This document shows, in pieces, positions 43,901 through 52,677 of a stretch of 64,000 bases of DNA. Position 1 is the stretch's first letter, and each line of letters starts with the position of its first letter. This DNA is from Streptomyces sp. NP160 (lineage in GTDB: Bacteria > Actinomycetota > Actinomycetes > Actinomycetales > Quadrisphaeraceae). The stretch spans positions 1 to 64,000 of the forward strand of contig NZ_VDMJ01000028.1 in the NCBI RefSeq assembly GCF_006335115.1, given 5' to 3'. The notes under the pieces were generated by a model that saw nothing but the letters and a program-made list of their open reading frames with translations, had not been told where the DNA came from and did not search any database. The translations under genes and the position numbers were made by a program.

Positions 43901-44740
43901 TCAGAGGATGGGGCGGCCTCCGGTCACCGCGATGCGGGCGCCGCTGATGTAGCTGCCCTCGTCCGAGGCCAGCAGCACGTACACCGGCGCCAGCTCCGCC
44001 GGCTGCCCGACGCGACCCAGCGGGGTCTCCTCCCCGAAGTGCTCGACCTTCTCCTCCGGCATCGTCGAGGGGATGAGCGGCGTCCAGATCGGGCCCGGCG
44101 CCACGGAGTTGGCCCGGATCCCGCGCTCGCCGAGCAGCTGCGCCATCGACGCCGTCATGTTGGCGATCGCCGACTTGGTCGCCGCGTAGGGCAGCAGCTG
44201 GGGCGAGGGGTTGTCGGAGTTCACGCTGGACGAGCCGATGATCGACGAGCCCGGCCCCATGTGCGGCAGCGCCGCCTTGGTGAGGTGGAAGAACGCCGAC
44301 AGGTTGGTCGCGATGGTGCGGTCCCACTCCTCGTCGGGCGTCTCCTCCAGCGAGTCGCGGCTCATCTGGAACGCCGCGTTGCTCACCAGCACGTCGATGC
44401 GGCCGAACTCCTCGACCGCCTTCGCGATGACCGCGCGGCAGTGCGCGGGGTCACCGAGGTCACCCGGCACGAGCACGCACCGCTGACCCGCCTCCTCGAC
44501 CCAGCGCCGGGTCTCGGCGGCGTCCTCGTCCTCGCTGAGGTAGGAGACCAGCACGTCGGCGCCCTCGCGGGCGTAGGCGATGGCCACGGCACGGCCGATG
44601 CCGCTGTCGCCGCCGGTGATGACGGCCTTCTTGCCGGCGAGGCGGCCGGAGCCGCGGTAGCTCTGCTCGCCGTGGTCGGGGGCCGGGTCCATCGCGGCGG
44701 TGGTGCCGGGGACCGACTGCTGCTGCGCGGGCTGGGACAC
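43901..44740 (-). CDS. SDR family oxidoreductase (glucose-dehydrogenase/YhdF-like)
   Basis: A 279-residue SDR. A disordered Gln/Pro-rich N-terminus to about 30, then AVITGGDSGIGRAVAIAYAR, DLGDPAHCRAVI, VSNAAFQM, SSIIGSSSVNSDNPSP (catalytic Ser) and YAATKSAIANM (Tyr/Lys). The TGGDSGIGRA form with the N-terminal extension is that of stress-induced YhdF/YghA-like SDRs. GTG 44740 has GAGGAG 8 nt upstream. Confidence 0.88.
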   Translation of the reverse strand: MSQPAQQQSVPGTTAAMDPAPDHGEQSYRGSGRLAGKKAVITGGDSGIGRAVAIAYAREGADVLVSYLSEDEDAAETRRWVEEAGQRCVLVPGDLGDPAHCRAVIAKAVEEFGRIDVLVSNAAFQMSRDSLEETPDEEWDRTIATNLSAFFHLTKAALPHMGPGSSIIGSSSVNSDNPSPQLLPYAATKSAIANMTASMAQLLGERGIRANSVAPGPIWTPLIPSTMPEEKVEHFGEETPLGRVGQPAELAPVYVLLASDEGSYISGARIAVTGGRPIL

Positions 44741-44910
44741 GGTGGTGCTCCTCGGGGTGGCGCGAGGGCCGTCGCGCTCGACCCGGTGCCGGGGCACTAC
44801 CCCGCGTCCGCCCGCTGACGCACCGCCTGGAGCGGGACTTCCTTGATCGTCGCTGGTCACGCGGGCGTGGGAGACGGGGGTGCGGCTGCGGCAGGGCAGA
44901 ATCCCCCCAC

Positions 44911-46401
44911 GTGGCAGACGCAGCACCCACGCCCACGAGCTCGCGCGACGGGCGCCCACCCGCCCCTGGCCGCCTGGGCGGTCTCGACAGGTACTTCTCG
45001 ATCACGGCCCGCGGGTCGACGGTCGGGAGGGAGGTCCGCGGTGGCTTCGCGACCTTCTTCACGATGGCGTACATCGTCGTCCTGAACCCGCTCATCATCG
45101 GGACGGCGGCCGACGTCGACGGCCGCGTGCTGGGCGTCCCCGCGGTCGCCGCGGCGACCGCCCTCGTGGCCGGCGTGATGACGCTGCTCATGGGCGTGGT
45201 CGGCAGGTACCCCTTCGCCATCGCGGCGGGGCTGGGCCTGAACGCCTTCGTGACGTTCTCCGTGGCCTCGCAGATGACGTGGGCCGAGGCGATGGGCCTG
45301 GTGGTCGTCGAGGGGATCGTCATCACGGTGCTGGTGCTCACCGGCTTCCGGACGGCGGTCTTCCGCGCCGTGCCCTCCCAGCTCAAGACGGCCATCGGCG
45401 TCGGCATCGGCCTGTTCATCGCGCTCATCGGCTTCGTCGACTCCGGCTTCGTGCGCACCCCCGCGGGCGGCGGAACGCCGCTGGAGCTGGGCGTCGGAGG
45501 CAGCCTCACGGGCTGGCCCACCGTCACCTTCGTGGTGGGCCTGCTGCTCACCCTCGTGCTCATGGCCCGGAAGGTGAAGGGCGCGATCCTCATCGGGATC
45601 ATCTCGGCGACGGTCTTCGCCGTCGTCGTCGAGGCGGTCACGGGCGTGGGCCCGCGCACCGCCGCTGACGGCGCGACCAACCCCTCGGGCTGGAGCCTCG
45701 TGGTGCCGCAGCTGCCGTCGCAGCTGGTCGGCACGCCCGACCTGTCGATCATCGGAGCGGTCGACCTGCTCGGCGGCTTCGCCCGCGTCGGCGTCGTCGC
45801 TGCGGTGCTCGTCATCTTCACGCTGGTCCTGGCGGACTTCTTCGACACCGTCGGCACCGTGACCGGCGTGACCGCCGAGGCCGGACTCCTCGACGCCGAC
45901 GGCCAGGTCCCCGGCGTGCAGCGGGTGCTGCTCGTCGACTCGGTGGCCGCGGCGGCCGGTGGCCTCGGCTCGGTGTCGTCCAACACGACCTTCGTCGAGT
46001 CGGCCGCGGGTGTCGGCGAGGGCGCCCGGACCGGGCTCGCGAGCGTCGTCACGGGCGTGCTGTTCCTGCTGGCGGTGTTCTTCACGCCGCTGGTGGAGGT
46101 CGTGCCGTTCGAGGCCGCCTCGCCCGCGCTCGTCGTCGTCGGGTTCCTCATGGCCACCCAGGTGCGCTCGCTGGACTGGAGCGACCTGGCGCTCGCGGTG
46201 CCGGCGTTCCTGACCATCGTGGTCATGCCGTTCACGTACTCGATCAGCAACGGCATCGGCGCGGGGCTGGTCTCCTACGCGCTGCTCATGGCGGTGACGG
46301 GGCGCGCGAAGACGGTGCACCCGCTGCTGTGGCTGCTGGCGGCGCTGTTCGTCGTGTACTTCGCGATCGCGCCGGTCGAGTCGCTGCTCGGCGTCCGCTG
46401 A
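44911..46401 (+). CDS. NCS2 family (AzgA-like) purine permease
   Basis: A 496-residue transporter of about 12-13 helices. FFTMAYIVVLNPLIIG, GLGLNAFVTFSVASQMTW, FFDTVGTVTGVTAEAGLLD and SSNTTFVESAAGVGEGARTG are the AzgA-type signatures. It takes up adenine, guanine or hypoxanthine with protons. CAGAAT lies 8 nt before GTG 44911. The next gene is 51 nt downstream, across a repeat. Confidence 0.9.
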   Translation: MADAAPTPTSSRDGRPPAPGRLGGLDRYFSITARGSTVGREVRGGFATFFTMAYIVVLNPLIIGTAADVDGRVLGVPAVAAATALVAGVMTLLMGVVGRYPFAIAAGLGLNAFVTFSVASQMTWAEAMGLVVVEGIVITVLVLTGFRTAVFRAVPSQLKTAIGVGIGLFIALIGFVDSGFVRTPAGGGTPLELGVGGSLTGWPTVTFVVGLLLTLVLMARKVKGAILIGIISATVFAVVVEAVTGVGPRTAADGATNPSGWSLVVPQLPSQLVGTPDLSIIGAVDLLGGFARVGVVAAVLVIFTLVLADFFDTVGTVTGVTAEAGLLDADGQVPGVQRVLLVDSVAAAAGGLGSVSSNTTFVESAAGVGEGARTGLASVVTGVLFLLAVFFTPLVEVVPFEAASPALVVVGFLMATQVRSLDWSDLALAVPAFLTIVVMPFTYSISNGIGAGLVSYALLMAVTGRAKTVHPLLWLLAALFVVYFAIAPVESLLGVR

Positions 46402-46424
46402 CCCCGCCCCCACCCCCCGGCCGG

Positions 46425-46449
46425 CCGTGATCATGGACCTCCGGAGCAC
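46425..46449 (+). repeat. Dispersed intergenic repeat, copy E
   Basis: CCGTGATCATGGACCTCCGG then AGCAC, ending immediately before the thpR start. The 25-bp unit differs from the inverted copy at 51699-51723 at a single base. It overlaps the likely Shine-Dalgarno region (CCGGAGCAC). Confidence 0.8.
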
Positions 46450-46452
46450 GTG

Positions 46453-47055
46453 ATGCGCCTCTTCGTGTCCCTGGAGCCACCGCTGGACGCGACGCAGCCG
46501 GTGGCCGACGCCGTCGCCGAGCTCGGCCGGGTGCCGGGCGTGCGGTGGTCGCCTCCGTCCCGCTGGCACGTGACCCTGGCGTTCCTCGGTGAGCTCGACG
46601 ACGACGACGTCCGCCGTCTGCTGCCGCCGCTGCGCTCCGCCGCGGCGGCGACCGGTCCGGTGAGGCTGCGTCTGGCGGGCACGGGGACCTTCGGCACGAG
46701 CGTGCTCTGGGCGGGGGTGACCGGCGACGTCGAGCGGCTCGCGGCCCTGGCGGCTGGCGTCGCCGACGCGGCGCGGGCGGCCGGGGTGGCGATCGAGGAG
46801 CGCGCCTACCGGCCGCACGTCACGCTCGCGCGCGCCGCCGGGCGGGGTGGGGCCGGCGCGCTCGGCCAGCTGGCCGACCAGCTGGCCGACCAGCTGATCG
46901 GCGCGCGGGGACCGACGTGGACCGCCACCGGAGCGCGACTGGTGCGCAGCCACACCTCTGACGGGCGCTACGAGGTGCTGGAGCACCTGCCGCTGGTGGC
47001 CGACGCTCCATGGTCACGGAGGGGCAGGGGAGGTCAGCGGCCGCGGGACAGGTAG
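46453..47055 (+). CDS. thpR: RNA 2',3'-cyclic phosphodiesterase
   Basis: A 200-residue LigT/ThpR protein of the 2H phosphoesterase superfamily. The two H-x-T motifs are HVTLAFLGEL and HVTLARAAG. It opens 2',3'-cyclic phosphates on RNA and reverses 2',5' linkages. ATG 46453 is preceded directly by an in-frame GTG. The Ala/Gln/Asp repeat LGQLADQLADQLIG is an in-frame 12-nt duplication. The last 22 bp overlap the convergent ABC gene. Confidence 0.9.
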   Translation: MRLFVSLEPPLDATQPVADAVAELGRVPGVRWSPPSRWHVTLAFLGELDDDDVRRLLPPLRSAAAATGPVRLRLAGTGTFGTSVLWAGVTGDVERLAALAAGVADAARAAGVAIEERAYRPHVTLARAAGRGGAGALGQLADQLADQLIGARGPTWTATGARLVRSHTSDGRYEVLEHLPLVADAPWSRRGRGGQRPRDR

Positions 47056-47999
47056 GTCCTGCGGACGACGTCCTCCACGTCGGGCTCCTCCACGGACAGG
47101 TCGCGCACCTCCACCCGGTCGCTCACCGCTGACAGGACCACCGCCGCCGTCGTGGCCGCGTCGTCGAACGCCAGCCGCTGGCGCAGCCCGCCGGCCTCGC
47201 TGCCGAGGTGCTCGGCGTGCGGTACGCCCACCAGGTCCGGGCTCGGCGCGGCCAGGTCCACCACGAGCACCCGGCGCGCGCCCACCTCCTTCGACAGACC
47301 GCTGAGCGACCCGTCGTAGGCCAGGCGGCCGCGGTCGACCAGCAGCACCCGCTCGCACAGCCGGGACACGTCACCCATGTCGTGGGTGGTGAGCAGCAGC
47401 GTGGTGCCGTGCGCCGCCCGCTCGGCCAGGAGGAACTCCCGCAGCCGCTGCTTGCTCAGCACGTCCAGGCCGATGGTGGGCTCGTCGAGCACGAGCAGGT
47501 CGGGGGAGTGCAGCAGCGCCGCGGCCACCTCCCCGCGCATCCGCTGCCCCAGCGACAGCTGCCGCACGGGCGCTGTGAGGAACTCGCCCAGCTCGAGGCG
47601 TTCGACCAGCTCGGCCGTCCGCTCGCGCTCCCGCGCAGCGCTCAGCCCGTGCACGGCGGCGAGGATCCGGTACGACTCCGCCAGCGGCAGGTCCCACCAC
47701 AGCTGCGACCGCTGCCCGAAGACCACCCCCAGCCGCCGGGCCAGTGCCCGGCGCTGAGCGACCGGCTCCAGCCCGCAGGTCGTCACCGTGCCGGAGGTGG
47801 GCACGAGGATGCCGGCGAGCATCTTGATCGTCGTCGACTTCCCCGCGCCGTTCGCGCCGATGTACCCCACCGACTCCCCGGCCCCGATGGTCAGGGTGAG
47901 GTCGTCGACAGCGGTCACCTCGCGCCGCCCGAGCACGCCGGACCGCACGCGGAACCTCCGCGTGAGCCGCTCCACCTGCACGGCGGGCGTCGTCGTCAT
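47034..47999 (-). CDS. ABC transporter ATPase (ABC-2 exporter type)
   Basis: A 321-residue ATPase. Walker A YIGANGAGKSTTIKMLAGIL, Q-loop VFGQRSQLWWDLPL, signature LSLGQRMRGEVAAALL, Walker B LLVLDEPTIGLDVLSK and H-loop TTHDMGDV. The FGQRSQLWWDLP form is the ABC-2 subfamily that pairs with DUF990-type permeases. Its start overlaps the permease stop (ATGA at 47996-47999). Its 3' end overlaps thpR by 22 bp. Confidence 0.92.
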   Translation of the reverse strand: MTTTPAVQVERLTRRFRVRSGVLGRREVTAVDDLTLTIGAGESVGYIGANGAGKSTTIKMLAGILVPTSGTVTTCGLEPVAQRRALARRLGVVFGQRSQLWWDLPLAESYRILAAVHGLSAARERERTAELVERLELGEFLTAPVRQLSLGQRMRGEVAAALLHSPDLLVLDEPTIGLDVLSKQRLREFLLAERAAHGTTLLLTTHDMGDVSRLCERVLLVDRGRLAYDGSLSGLSKEVGARRVLVVDLAAPSPDLVGVPHAEHLGSEAGGLRQRLAFDDAATTAAVVLSAVSDRVEVRDLSVEEPDVEDVVRRTYLSRGR

Positions 48000-48820
48000 C
48001 CTCCGCCCCCCTGGTAGTGCCGCACGCCGGTGCGCCAGGCCAGCAGCGCGACCGCCCACGTCCACACCGCGGCGAGCGGCGCCAGCCAGCCGGCCCACCC
48101 GGGCAGCCACCCCGGCCCCGGCAGGTCGAGCAGCGCCACCACCGGCAGGTACGCGGTGAACGCCATCGGGATGGCGAAGCCGAAGACCGCCACGAGGGGC
48201 TTCGCCCACACCGACGCCGGCTGCGTGGCGGCGTAGCGGCCGCCGTAGACGGCGGCGGCGGTGGCCTCGGCCGCGTCCACGAGGAAGAACTGCACGCCCG
48301 CCGCCGCCACGAACACCGCCGCGAACGTCAGCGCGCTGGTCAGGACCACGAGCGCCAGGAACGCGACGAGCAGCGGCGTCCAGGCGACGTCGTTGACCGC
48401 CACGCCCACGCCGAGCGCCACCACGGCCACGCCGATGCGCGTGACGCGTCGCAGGCTGATGTCGCTGGTCACCAGCTGCGCGAGCAGCGGCTGGGGCCGC
48501 AGGTAGAAGACGTCGAGGGTGCCGCTGCGCAGGTAGGTCGGCAGCGTGTCGAGGTGGCCGACGACGAGGTCGGCGAGGCTGAAGGACAGGTCGGCGATGC
48601 CGAAGACCAGGACGACGGCGGCGAGGTCGAGCCCGCCGAGGCTGTCCACGGAGTGGAACAGCACGAGCACCTCGGCCAGCTGGACGACGCCGACCAGCAG
48701 CGAGCTGAGCAGGTCGAGCGCGAAGCCGCCGCGGTAGCTGGTCTGGCTGCGGACGCGGCTGGCGACGACGGCGCGGTAGGGGCGCCACCGCGAGCCCCGC
48801 CGCCCCAGGACCTCAGCCAC
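47996..48820 (-). CDS. ABC-2 family permease (DUF990-like)
   Basis: A 274-residue membrane protein of six helices. LVLFHSVDSLGGLDLAAVVL, LRSGTLDVFYLRPQPLLAQL and FAIPMAFTAYLPVVALL are the motifs of ABC-2 permeases with the RPQPLL-type amphipathic loop. It pairs with the following ATPase and the preceding permease as a heteromeric exporter. Substrate unknown. Overlaps the next permease by 8 bp. Confidence 0.88.
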   Translation of the reverse strand: MAEVLGRRGSRWRPYRAVVASRVRSQTSYRGGFALDLLSSLLVGVVQLAEVLVLFHSVDSLGGLDLAAVVLVFGIADLSFSLADLVVGHLDTLPTYLRSGTLDVFYLRPQPLLAQLVTSDISLRRVTRIGVAVVALGVGVAVNDVAWTPLLVAFLALVVLTSALTFAAVFVAAAGVQFFLVDAAEATAAAVYGGRYAATQPASVWAKPLVAVFGFAIPMAFTAYLPVVALLDLPGPGWLPGWAGWLAPLAAVWTWAVALLAWRTGVRHYQGGGG

Positions 48821-49676
48821 CCTGCACCTCCAGGCGGCGTCGGCCGGCGCGGGTCATCAGCTGGCCGGCCACGAGCGCGCCCGCCAGCCAGGCGAGCTGG
48901 GTGAGCAGGGCGAGCGCGGCCTCGGCGCCGACCACGCGGCCGGAGAGCAGGTCCACCGGTGTCTGCAGCATCGAGGGGAACGGCGTCGCCTGCGCCAGCG
49001 CGAACAGCCGACCCGGGAAGATCGACACCGGGACGAACAGTCCGGCGAAGAAGCCGGCCACCACCATGTAGAAGACCTGCAGCCCGCGGGTCTCCACGGT
49101 CCAGAAGCCGGTGGCGGCCACGAGGTAGACCACGAGGTGCGACAGGACGACGGCGAGCAGTGCGCTGAGGAGCCCGGCGCCCAGGACGGCGGGGTCGAGG
49201 GGGATGCGCATGCCGCCGACCGTCAGCGCGAGCACGAGGATCGGTACCCCGCGCGGCAGCAGCGAGAACAGCGCCCGGCCGACCTCCTGCGCCGTGGTGG
49301 AGGTCTGCAGGTCCAGGGGTCGGAGCAGGTCGACGGCGACGCTGCCGTCCCGCATCCGGTCCGCCAGGTCGATGCGCCCGAAGAGGTTGACCGAGCCGAG
49401 CAGCGCCTGGCTGAGCCAGGCGTAGGCGATGACGGCACGGGTGTCGTACCCCGCCAGCTCGCCGCCGCCCGCGGCCACGGCGGCGGTGAGCACGCTGACC
49501 TTGAGGAAGCCGAAGGTCGCGTTGGCGACGAGGCCGCCCAGCGCTGCTGCCCGGTAGGTGGAGCCGCGGCGCCAGCCGGCGGCGAGCAGGCGACCGTGCA
49601 CCCGCAGCCAGGTCGCGCCGGTGGGGCTGTGGTCAGGGCCCGCCTGCGCTGGCTGGCCGTCGTGACGCACGGTCAC
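48813..49676 (-). CDS. ABC-2 family permease
   Basis: A 287-residue membrane protein, first gene of the three-gene exporter operon. GRLLAAGWRRGSTYRAAALG at the start, DRMRDGSVAVDLLRPLDLQT (the R-P-x-D amphipathic element also seen in its partner) and six helices. GTG 49676 begins GTGACC. The intergenic region upstream holds the 49739-49790 hairpin. Confidence 0.86.
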   Translation of the reverse strand: MTVRHDGQPAQAGPDHSPTGATWLRVHGRLLAAGWRRGSTYRAAALGGLVANATFGFLKVSVLTAAVAAGGGELAGYDTRAVIAYAWLSQALLGSVNLFGRIDLADRMRDGSVAVDLLRPLDLQTSTTAQEVGRALFSLLPRGVPILVLALTVGGMRIPLDPAVLGAGLLSALLAVVLSHLVVYLVAATGFWTVETRGLQVFYMVVAGFFAGLFVPVSIFPGRLFALAQATPFPSMLQTPVDLLSGRVVGAEAALALLTQLAWLAGALVAGQLMTRAGRRRLEVQGG

Positions 49677-49738
49677 AGGAACCTACTCGCGAGGCCACCT
49701 CCCGCCAACCCCTCGATCACCGCGGGGTGGCCGACCGT

Positions 49739-49790
49739 CCATGATCACGGTGGTAGCGGGAGCACGAACCCCGTCCCACCGTGATCATGG
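49739..49790. repeat. Inverted pair of the dispersed repeat (15-bp arms)
   Basis: CCATGATCACGGTGG (49739-49753) and CCACCGTGATCATGG (49776-49790) are perfect reverse complements with a 22-nt spacer, so two repeat copies face each other and can form a hairpin. A second small hairpin, CCCGC-AA-GCGGG, follows at 49794-49805. Located between the ABC-2 operon start and the end of the GNAT gene. Confidence 0.85.
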
Positions 49791-49840
49791 TCCCCCGCAA
49801 GCGGGAGGTGCCCCCAGGTCGGCCACCAGGCTCGGCGGGG

Positions 49841-50311
49841 TCACAGCTCCAGCGCGTAGGTCCGGTAGGTGGTGTCGCGGACCCAGCCCTCGCTCTCGTA
49901 GAGGGCCTGCGCGGACGTGTTGGTGTGCGCGGTCTCGAGGACGGCCGTCGTCGCGCCCGCGGCGCGCGCCCGCTCGGCGACGGCGCGCAGCAGCGCCCGC
50001 CCGACACCGAGCCGGCGGGCGGCCGGGTCGACGAAGAGGTCGTAGAGCACCCACGCCGGGGCGAGCTCGAGCGAGGCCCAGGAGGGGTAGCACTGCGCGA
50101 ACCCCACCACCGCCCCACCGCGGGCGGGGTCCTCGGCGAGCAGGACGACGCCCTCCCCGTTCGCGATCCGCGCTGCCAGGTACGCGATCACCTCGGCGGG
50201 CTCGCGGGGGTGCTCGTAGAAGTCGAGGTAGCCGGCGAACAGCCGCGCCACCTCCTCGACGTCGTCGACCGTCGCCGTCCGCACCACCACACCGCTGGTC
50301 ACGGGGGTCAT
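49841..50311 (-). CDS. GNAT N-acetyltransferase
   Basis: A 156-residue GNAT protein. VRTATVDDVEEVARLFAGY, YDLFVDPAARRLGVGRALLR (acetyl-CoA loop R-x-L-G-V-G) and TAHTNTSAQALYESEGWVRD are the three canonical regions, in order. ATG 50311. Substrate unknown. Upstream DNA has a GGCCGA/TCGGCC inverted repeat. Confidence 0.9.
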   Translation of the reverse strand: MTPVTSGVVVRTATVDDVEEVARLFAGYLDFYEHPREPAEVIAYLAARIANGEGVVLLAEDPARGGAVVGFAQCYPSWASLELAPAWVLYDLFVDPAARRLGVGRALLRAVAERARAAGATTAVLETAHTNTSAQALYESEGWVRDTTYRTYALEL

Positions 50312-50418
50312 CCTGGCGCGCCGTGCGGAGCGCCGGAAGGGATGGCCGACCTGGGGAATCGGCCGACGGAGGGCGAGGGCGCTTGCGACCGAGCGGGGGC
50401 GAGCCCCACAGTGAGCGG

Positions 50419-50766
50419 GTGAGCCAGGAGCGCGGAGCCGTCCACCGGCTCGTCGTCGCGCTCGCGGTGCTGCTCGGGCCGCTGCTCCTGCTGGGGCCGT
50501 CCGCCCTGTCCGGCCACGGGCTGCCGCAGGCCCTCGCCGGCGGCGCGCTGGCCGCGGCCGTCCTCGCCGGTTCCGCGCTGGCCGCTGGCCTCGCGGTGGC
50601 GACGGCGCTCGCCGTCCTGCTGCTCACCGCTCCACCGCGCGCGCCCGCCGCGGTGCGCTGGCAGGCGGACGTCGTCGTCCGCCTCGACGACAGGCCGGGA
50701 CGCCCCGGCCGCACGCGCTCACGGGCGCCGGGCGCGGGGACCTCCCCGCGCCGCCTCGCCTGCTGA
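50419..50766 (+). CDS. DUF6412-like membrane protein
   Basis: A 115-residue protein with two helices (about 10-30 and 38-65) and a basic tail DRPGRPGRTRSRAPGAG. In actinobacteria a DUF6412 protein of this size precedes a short YidC homologue, exactly as here (50-nt gap). GTG 50419. It probably works with the insertase, by context only. Confidence 0.65.
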   Translation: MSQERGAVHRLVVALAVLLGPLLLLGPSALSGHGLPQALAGGALAAAVLAGSALAAGLAVATALAVLLLTAPPRAPAAVRWQADVVVRLDDRPGRPGRTRSRAPGAGTSPRRLAC

Positions 50767-50815
50767 CGACCCGGCGCGGGGGACCACCGTCCCCTCGCAC
50801 GTCTGGAGCGTCCGC

Positions 50816-51691
50816 ATGCCCTCGTCCTGGTCCCTGCTCAACCCGCTCGCCTGGCTGGAGACCGCGGTCTCCGGCGTCCTCGTCGCCGCGCACGCGCTGC
50901 TCGGCGCGCTCGGGCTCGACCCCGCCTCCGGTGCCGCGTGGGTCGGCGCCGTCGTCGTCCTCGTGGTGCTGGTGCGGCTCGCGCTGCTGCCGCTGGTGCT
51001 GCGGCAGGTGCGGGTCTCCCACCGGCTGGCGCGCATCGCCCCGCAGCTGCGCGCGCTGCAGGGCCGGTACTCCCGGCCCACCGGTCCGGGCGGGCGGAGG
51101 CAGCTCACGCGCGACCCCGCCGAGCTGGCCCGGTGGCGTGCCGAGCAGAAGGCGCTGCACGCCGAGGCCGGGGCATCGCCGCTGTCCTTCCTGCCGGTGC
51201 TGCTGCAGCTCCCGGTGATGGTCGCGCTGGCGCGGGTGCTCGACGGGGCCGCCCGCGGGCACGCCGTCGGGCTGCTGACGCCGGTGGCCGCGGCCCAGGC
51301 CGGGGCCGCCACGGTGCTGGGCGCACCGCTGTCCGCCTCGCTGCTGGGTGGGGGCGACGGTGGAGCGGGGACGCTCGCGGCAGCGGCGCTCGTCGTCGTC
51401 GTCGCGGTGGCGACGTGGGTCACCACGCACCGCCAGCTCGCCCTCGGCACCGCCCCCGAGGCGCTGGAGGGGCCGGTCGGCCAGGCCCAGCGGATGACCG
51501 TCTGGCTGGTGCCGCTGGCCATGGCCGCCGCCAGCGCGGCGGTGCCGCTGGGGCTGCTCGTGTACTGGGCCAGCTCGGCGGTGTGGTCGCTCGGCCAGGG
51601 CGCAGCGCTGCTGAGGTGGATGCCGACGCCGGGGACGCCGGCCGCAGCCGCGCGCGAGCGGCGGCTGGCGGCGCGCGAGGTCGGGGTGTGA
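50816..51691 (+). CDS. yidC: YidC/Oxa1 family membrane insertase (second copy type)
   Basis: A 291-residue YidC. Five helices with LNPLAWLETAVSGVLVAAHA, VLVVLVRLALLPLVLRQV followed by VSHRLARIAPQLRAL, FLPVLLQLPVMVALARVL and PLGLLVYWASSAVWSLGQG. It lacks the large periplasmic domain of Proteobacterial YidC, as in Gram-positives. The usual rpmH-rnpA-yidC-jag context is absent, so it is an accessory paralogue. Confidence 0.9.
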   Translation: MPSSWSLLNPLAWLETAVSGVLVAAHALLGALGLDPASGAAWVGAVVVLVVLVRLALLPLVLRQVRVSHRLARIAPQLRALQGRYSRPTGPGGRRQLTRDPAELARWRAEQKALHAEAGASPLSFLPVLLQLPVMVALARVLDGAARGHAVGLLTPVAAAQAGAATVLGAPLSASLLGGGDGGAGTLAAAALVVVVAVATWVTTHRQLALGTAPEALEGPVGQAQRMTVWLVPLAMAAASAAVPLGLLVYWASSAVWSLGQGAALLRWMPTPGTPAAAARERRLAAREVGV

Positions 51692-51698
51692 GGCGGTG

Positions 51699-51723
51699 GT
51701 GCTCCGGAAGTCCATGATCACGG
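51699..51723 (-). repeat. Dispersed intergenic repeat, copy G
   Basis: On the minus strand this reads CCGTGATCATGGACTTCCGG then AGCAC, one base different from the copy at 46425-46449. It starts 8 nt after the yidC stop and separates yidC from the FHA-like gene. Confidence 0.8.
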
Positions 51724-51764
51724 TGGGGTGGGCCGGGCGCCGGGGGAGGGCTACGCTCCGCGGC

Positions 51765-52550
51765 GTGCCCTCGCAGGTGCCCCGCCCCCCGGTGGCCGTG
51801 GTCCGGTGCGGTGGCCAGCGCCGCGAGCTCGCGCCGGGGGAGCAGCTCGCCTTCGGCCGCGGGCAGGGCAACGACCTGCGCATCGGTCACGACCCGGCCG
51901 ACCTGCGCATCCCGCGCTACGCCGGCCGCCTCGAGTGCCGCCCCGACGGCGTGCTGCTCCACAACACCTCAGACAAGCGGGCGCTGGTGGTGGAGACCTT
52001 CCCCGGCGAGCCGTTCGAGGTGGCCCCGCTCATGGTGGCCGGCACCGGCCCGCACGACCTCGTCACCGTGCGGATCGACGGCGAGCACGGCCGGTACGCG
52101 CTGTCCGTGGACGTCACCGGGCTCCGCGCGGCCGGGCCCGCGCCGCGGGCGCCGCTGCCCATGACGGCGGTGGTCGGCGGCCCGAGCAGCGCGACGGTCG
52201 GCTTCGCCCGGATCGAGTCGCTCACCCCGCGCCACCGGCTGCTGCTGTGCGCGTTGTGCCTGCCGTCGGCGTTCGGGTGGAACGGCCAGCACGGCACGCC
52301 GTCCTACGCCGAGATGGAGCAGATCCTCGCCGAGCGCGGACACCGCACCAGCGCCAAGACCGTCCGCAACGTCCTGGACGACCTGCGCCGGGAGCTGGCC
52401 ACCGCGCACGGCGTCGACGGGGTGTGGGAGGAGGCCGGCGCCGAGCGCGCGGGCCGGGAGTCGTACCTCCCGCGGCTGGCGCGGTGGGCGCGCCTGAGCG
52501 GCAACGTCACCACCGAGGAGCTCGCCGACTTCGAGGCCCTCGCCGGCTGA
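51765..52550 (+). CDS. FHA-like domain fused to winged helix
   Basis: A 261-residue protein. N-terminal FHA-like fold (about 10-105): LAFGRGQGNDLRIGHDP then IPRYAGRLECRPDGVLLHN. The FGR loop is kept, but the S-R-x-H phosphothreonine pocket reads PRYA, so ordinary phosphopeptide binding is doubtful. The C-terminal half (about 165-261) is helix-turn-helix-like: PSYAEMEQILAERGHRTSAK, TVRNVLDDLRREL. Next to two Ser/Thr kinases, so it may relay their signal to DNA. TACGCT 7 nt before GTG 51765 suggests a leaderless start. Confidence 0.75.
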   Translation: MPSQVPRPPVAVVRCGGQRRELAPGEQLAFGRGQGNDLRIGHDPADLRIPRYAGRLECRPDGVLLHNTSDKRALVVETFPGEPFEVAPLMVAGTGPHDLVTVRIDGEHGRYALSVDVTGLRAAGPAPRAPLPMTAVVGGPSSATVGFARIESLTPRHRLLLCALCLPSAFGWNGQHGTPSYAEMEQILAERGHRTSAKTVRNVLDDLRRELATAHGVDGVWEEAGAERAGRESYLPRLARWARLSGNVTTEELADFEALAG

Positions 52551-52677
52551 CACGACCTCTGACCTGCGAGGACGACGACGCCGGGCACCCGTGCCCTGCT
52601 GCGCGGAGCGCGGTCGGAGTTGTCTCTCCTCATCGCCACCGGCACCCCGCCGGGGCAGGCACACCGAGGAGCCCGCC

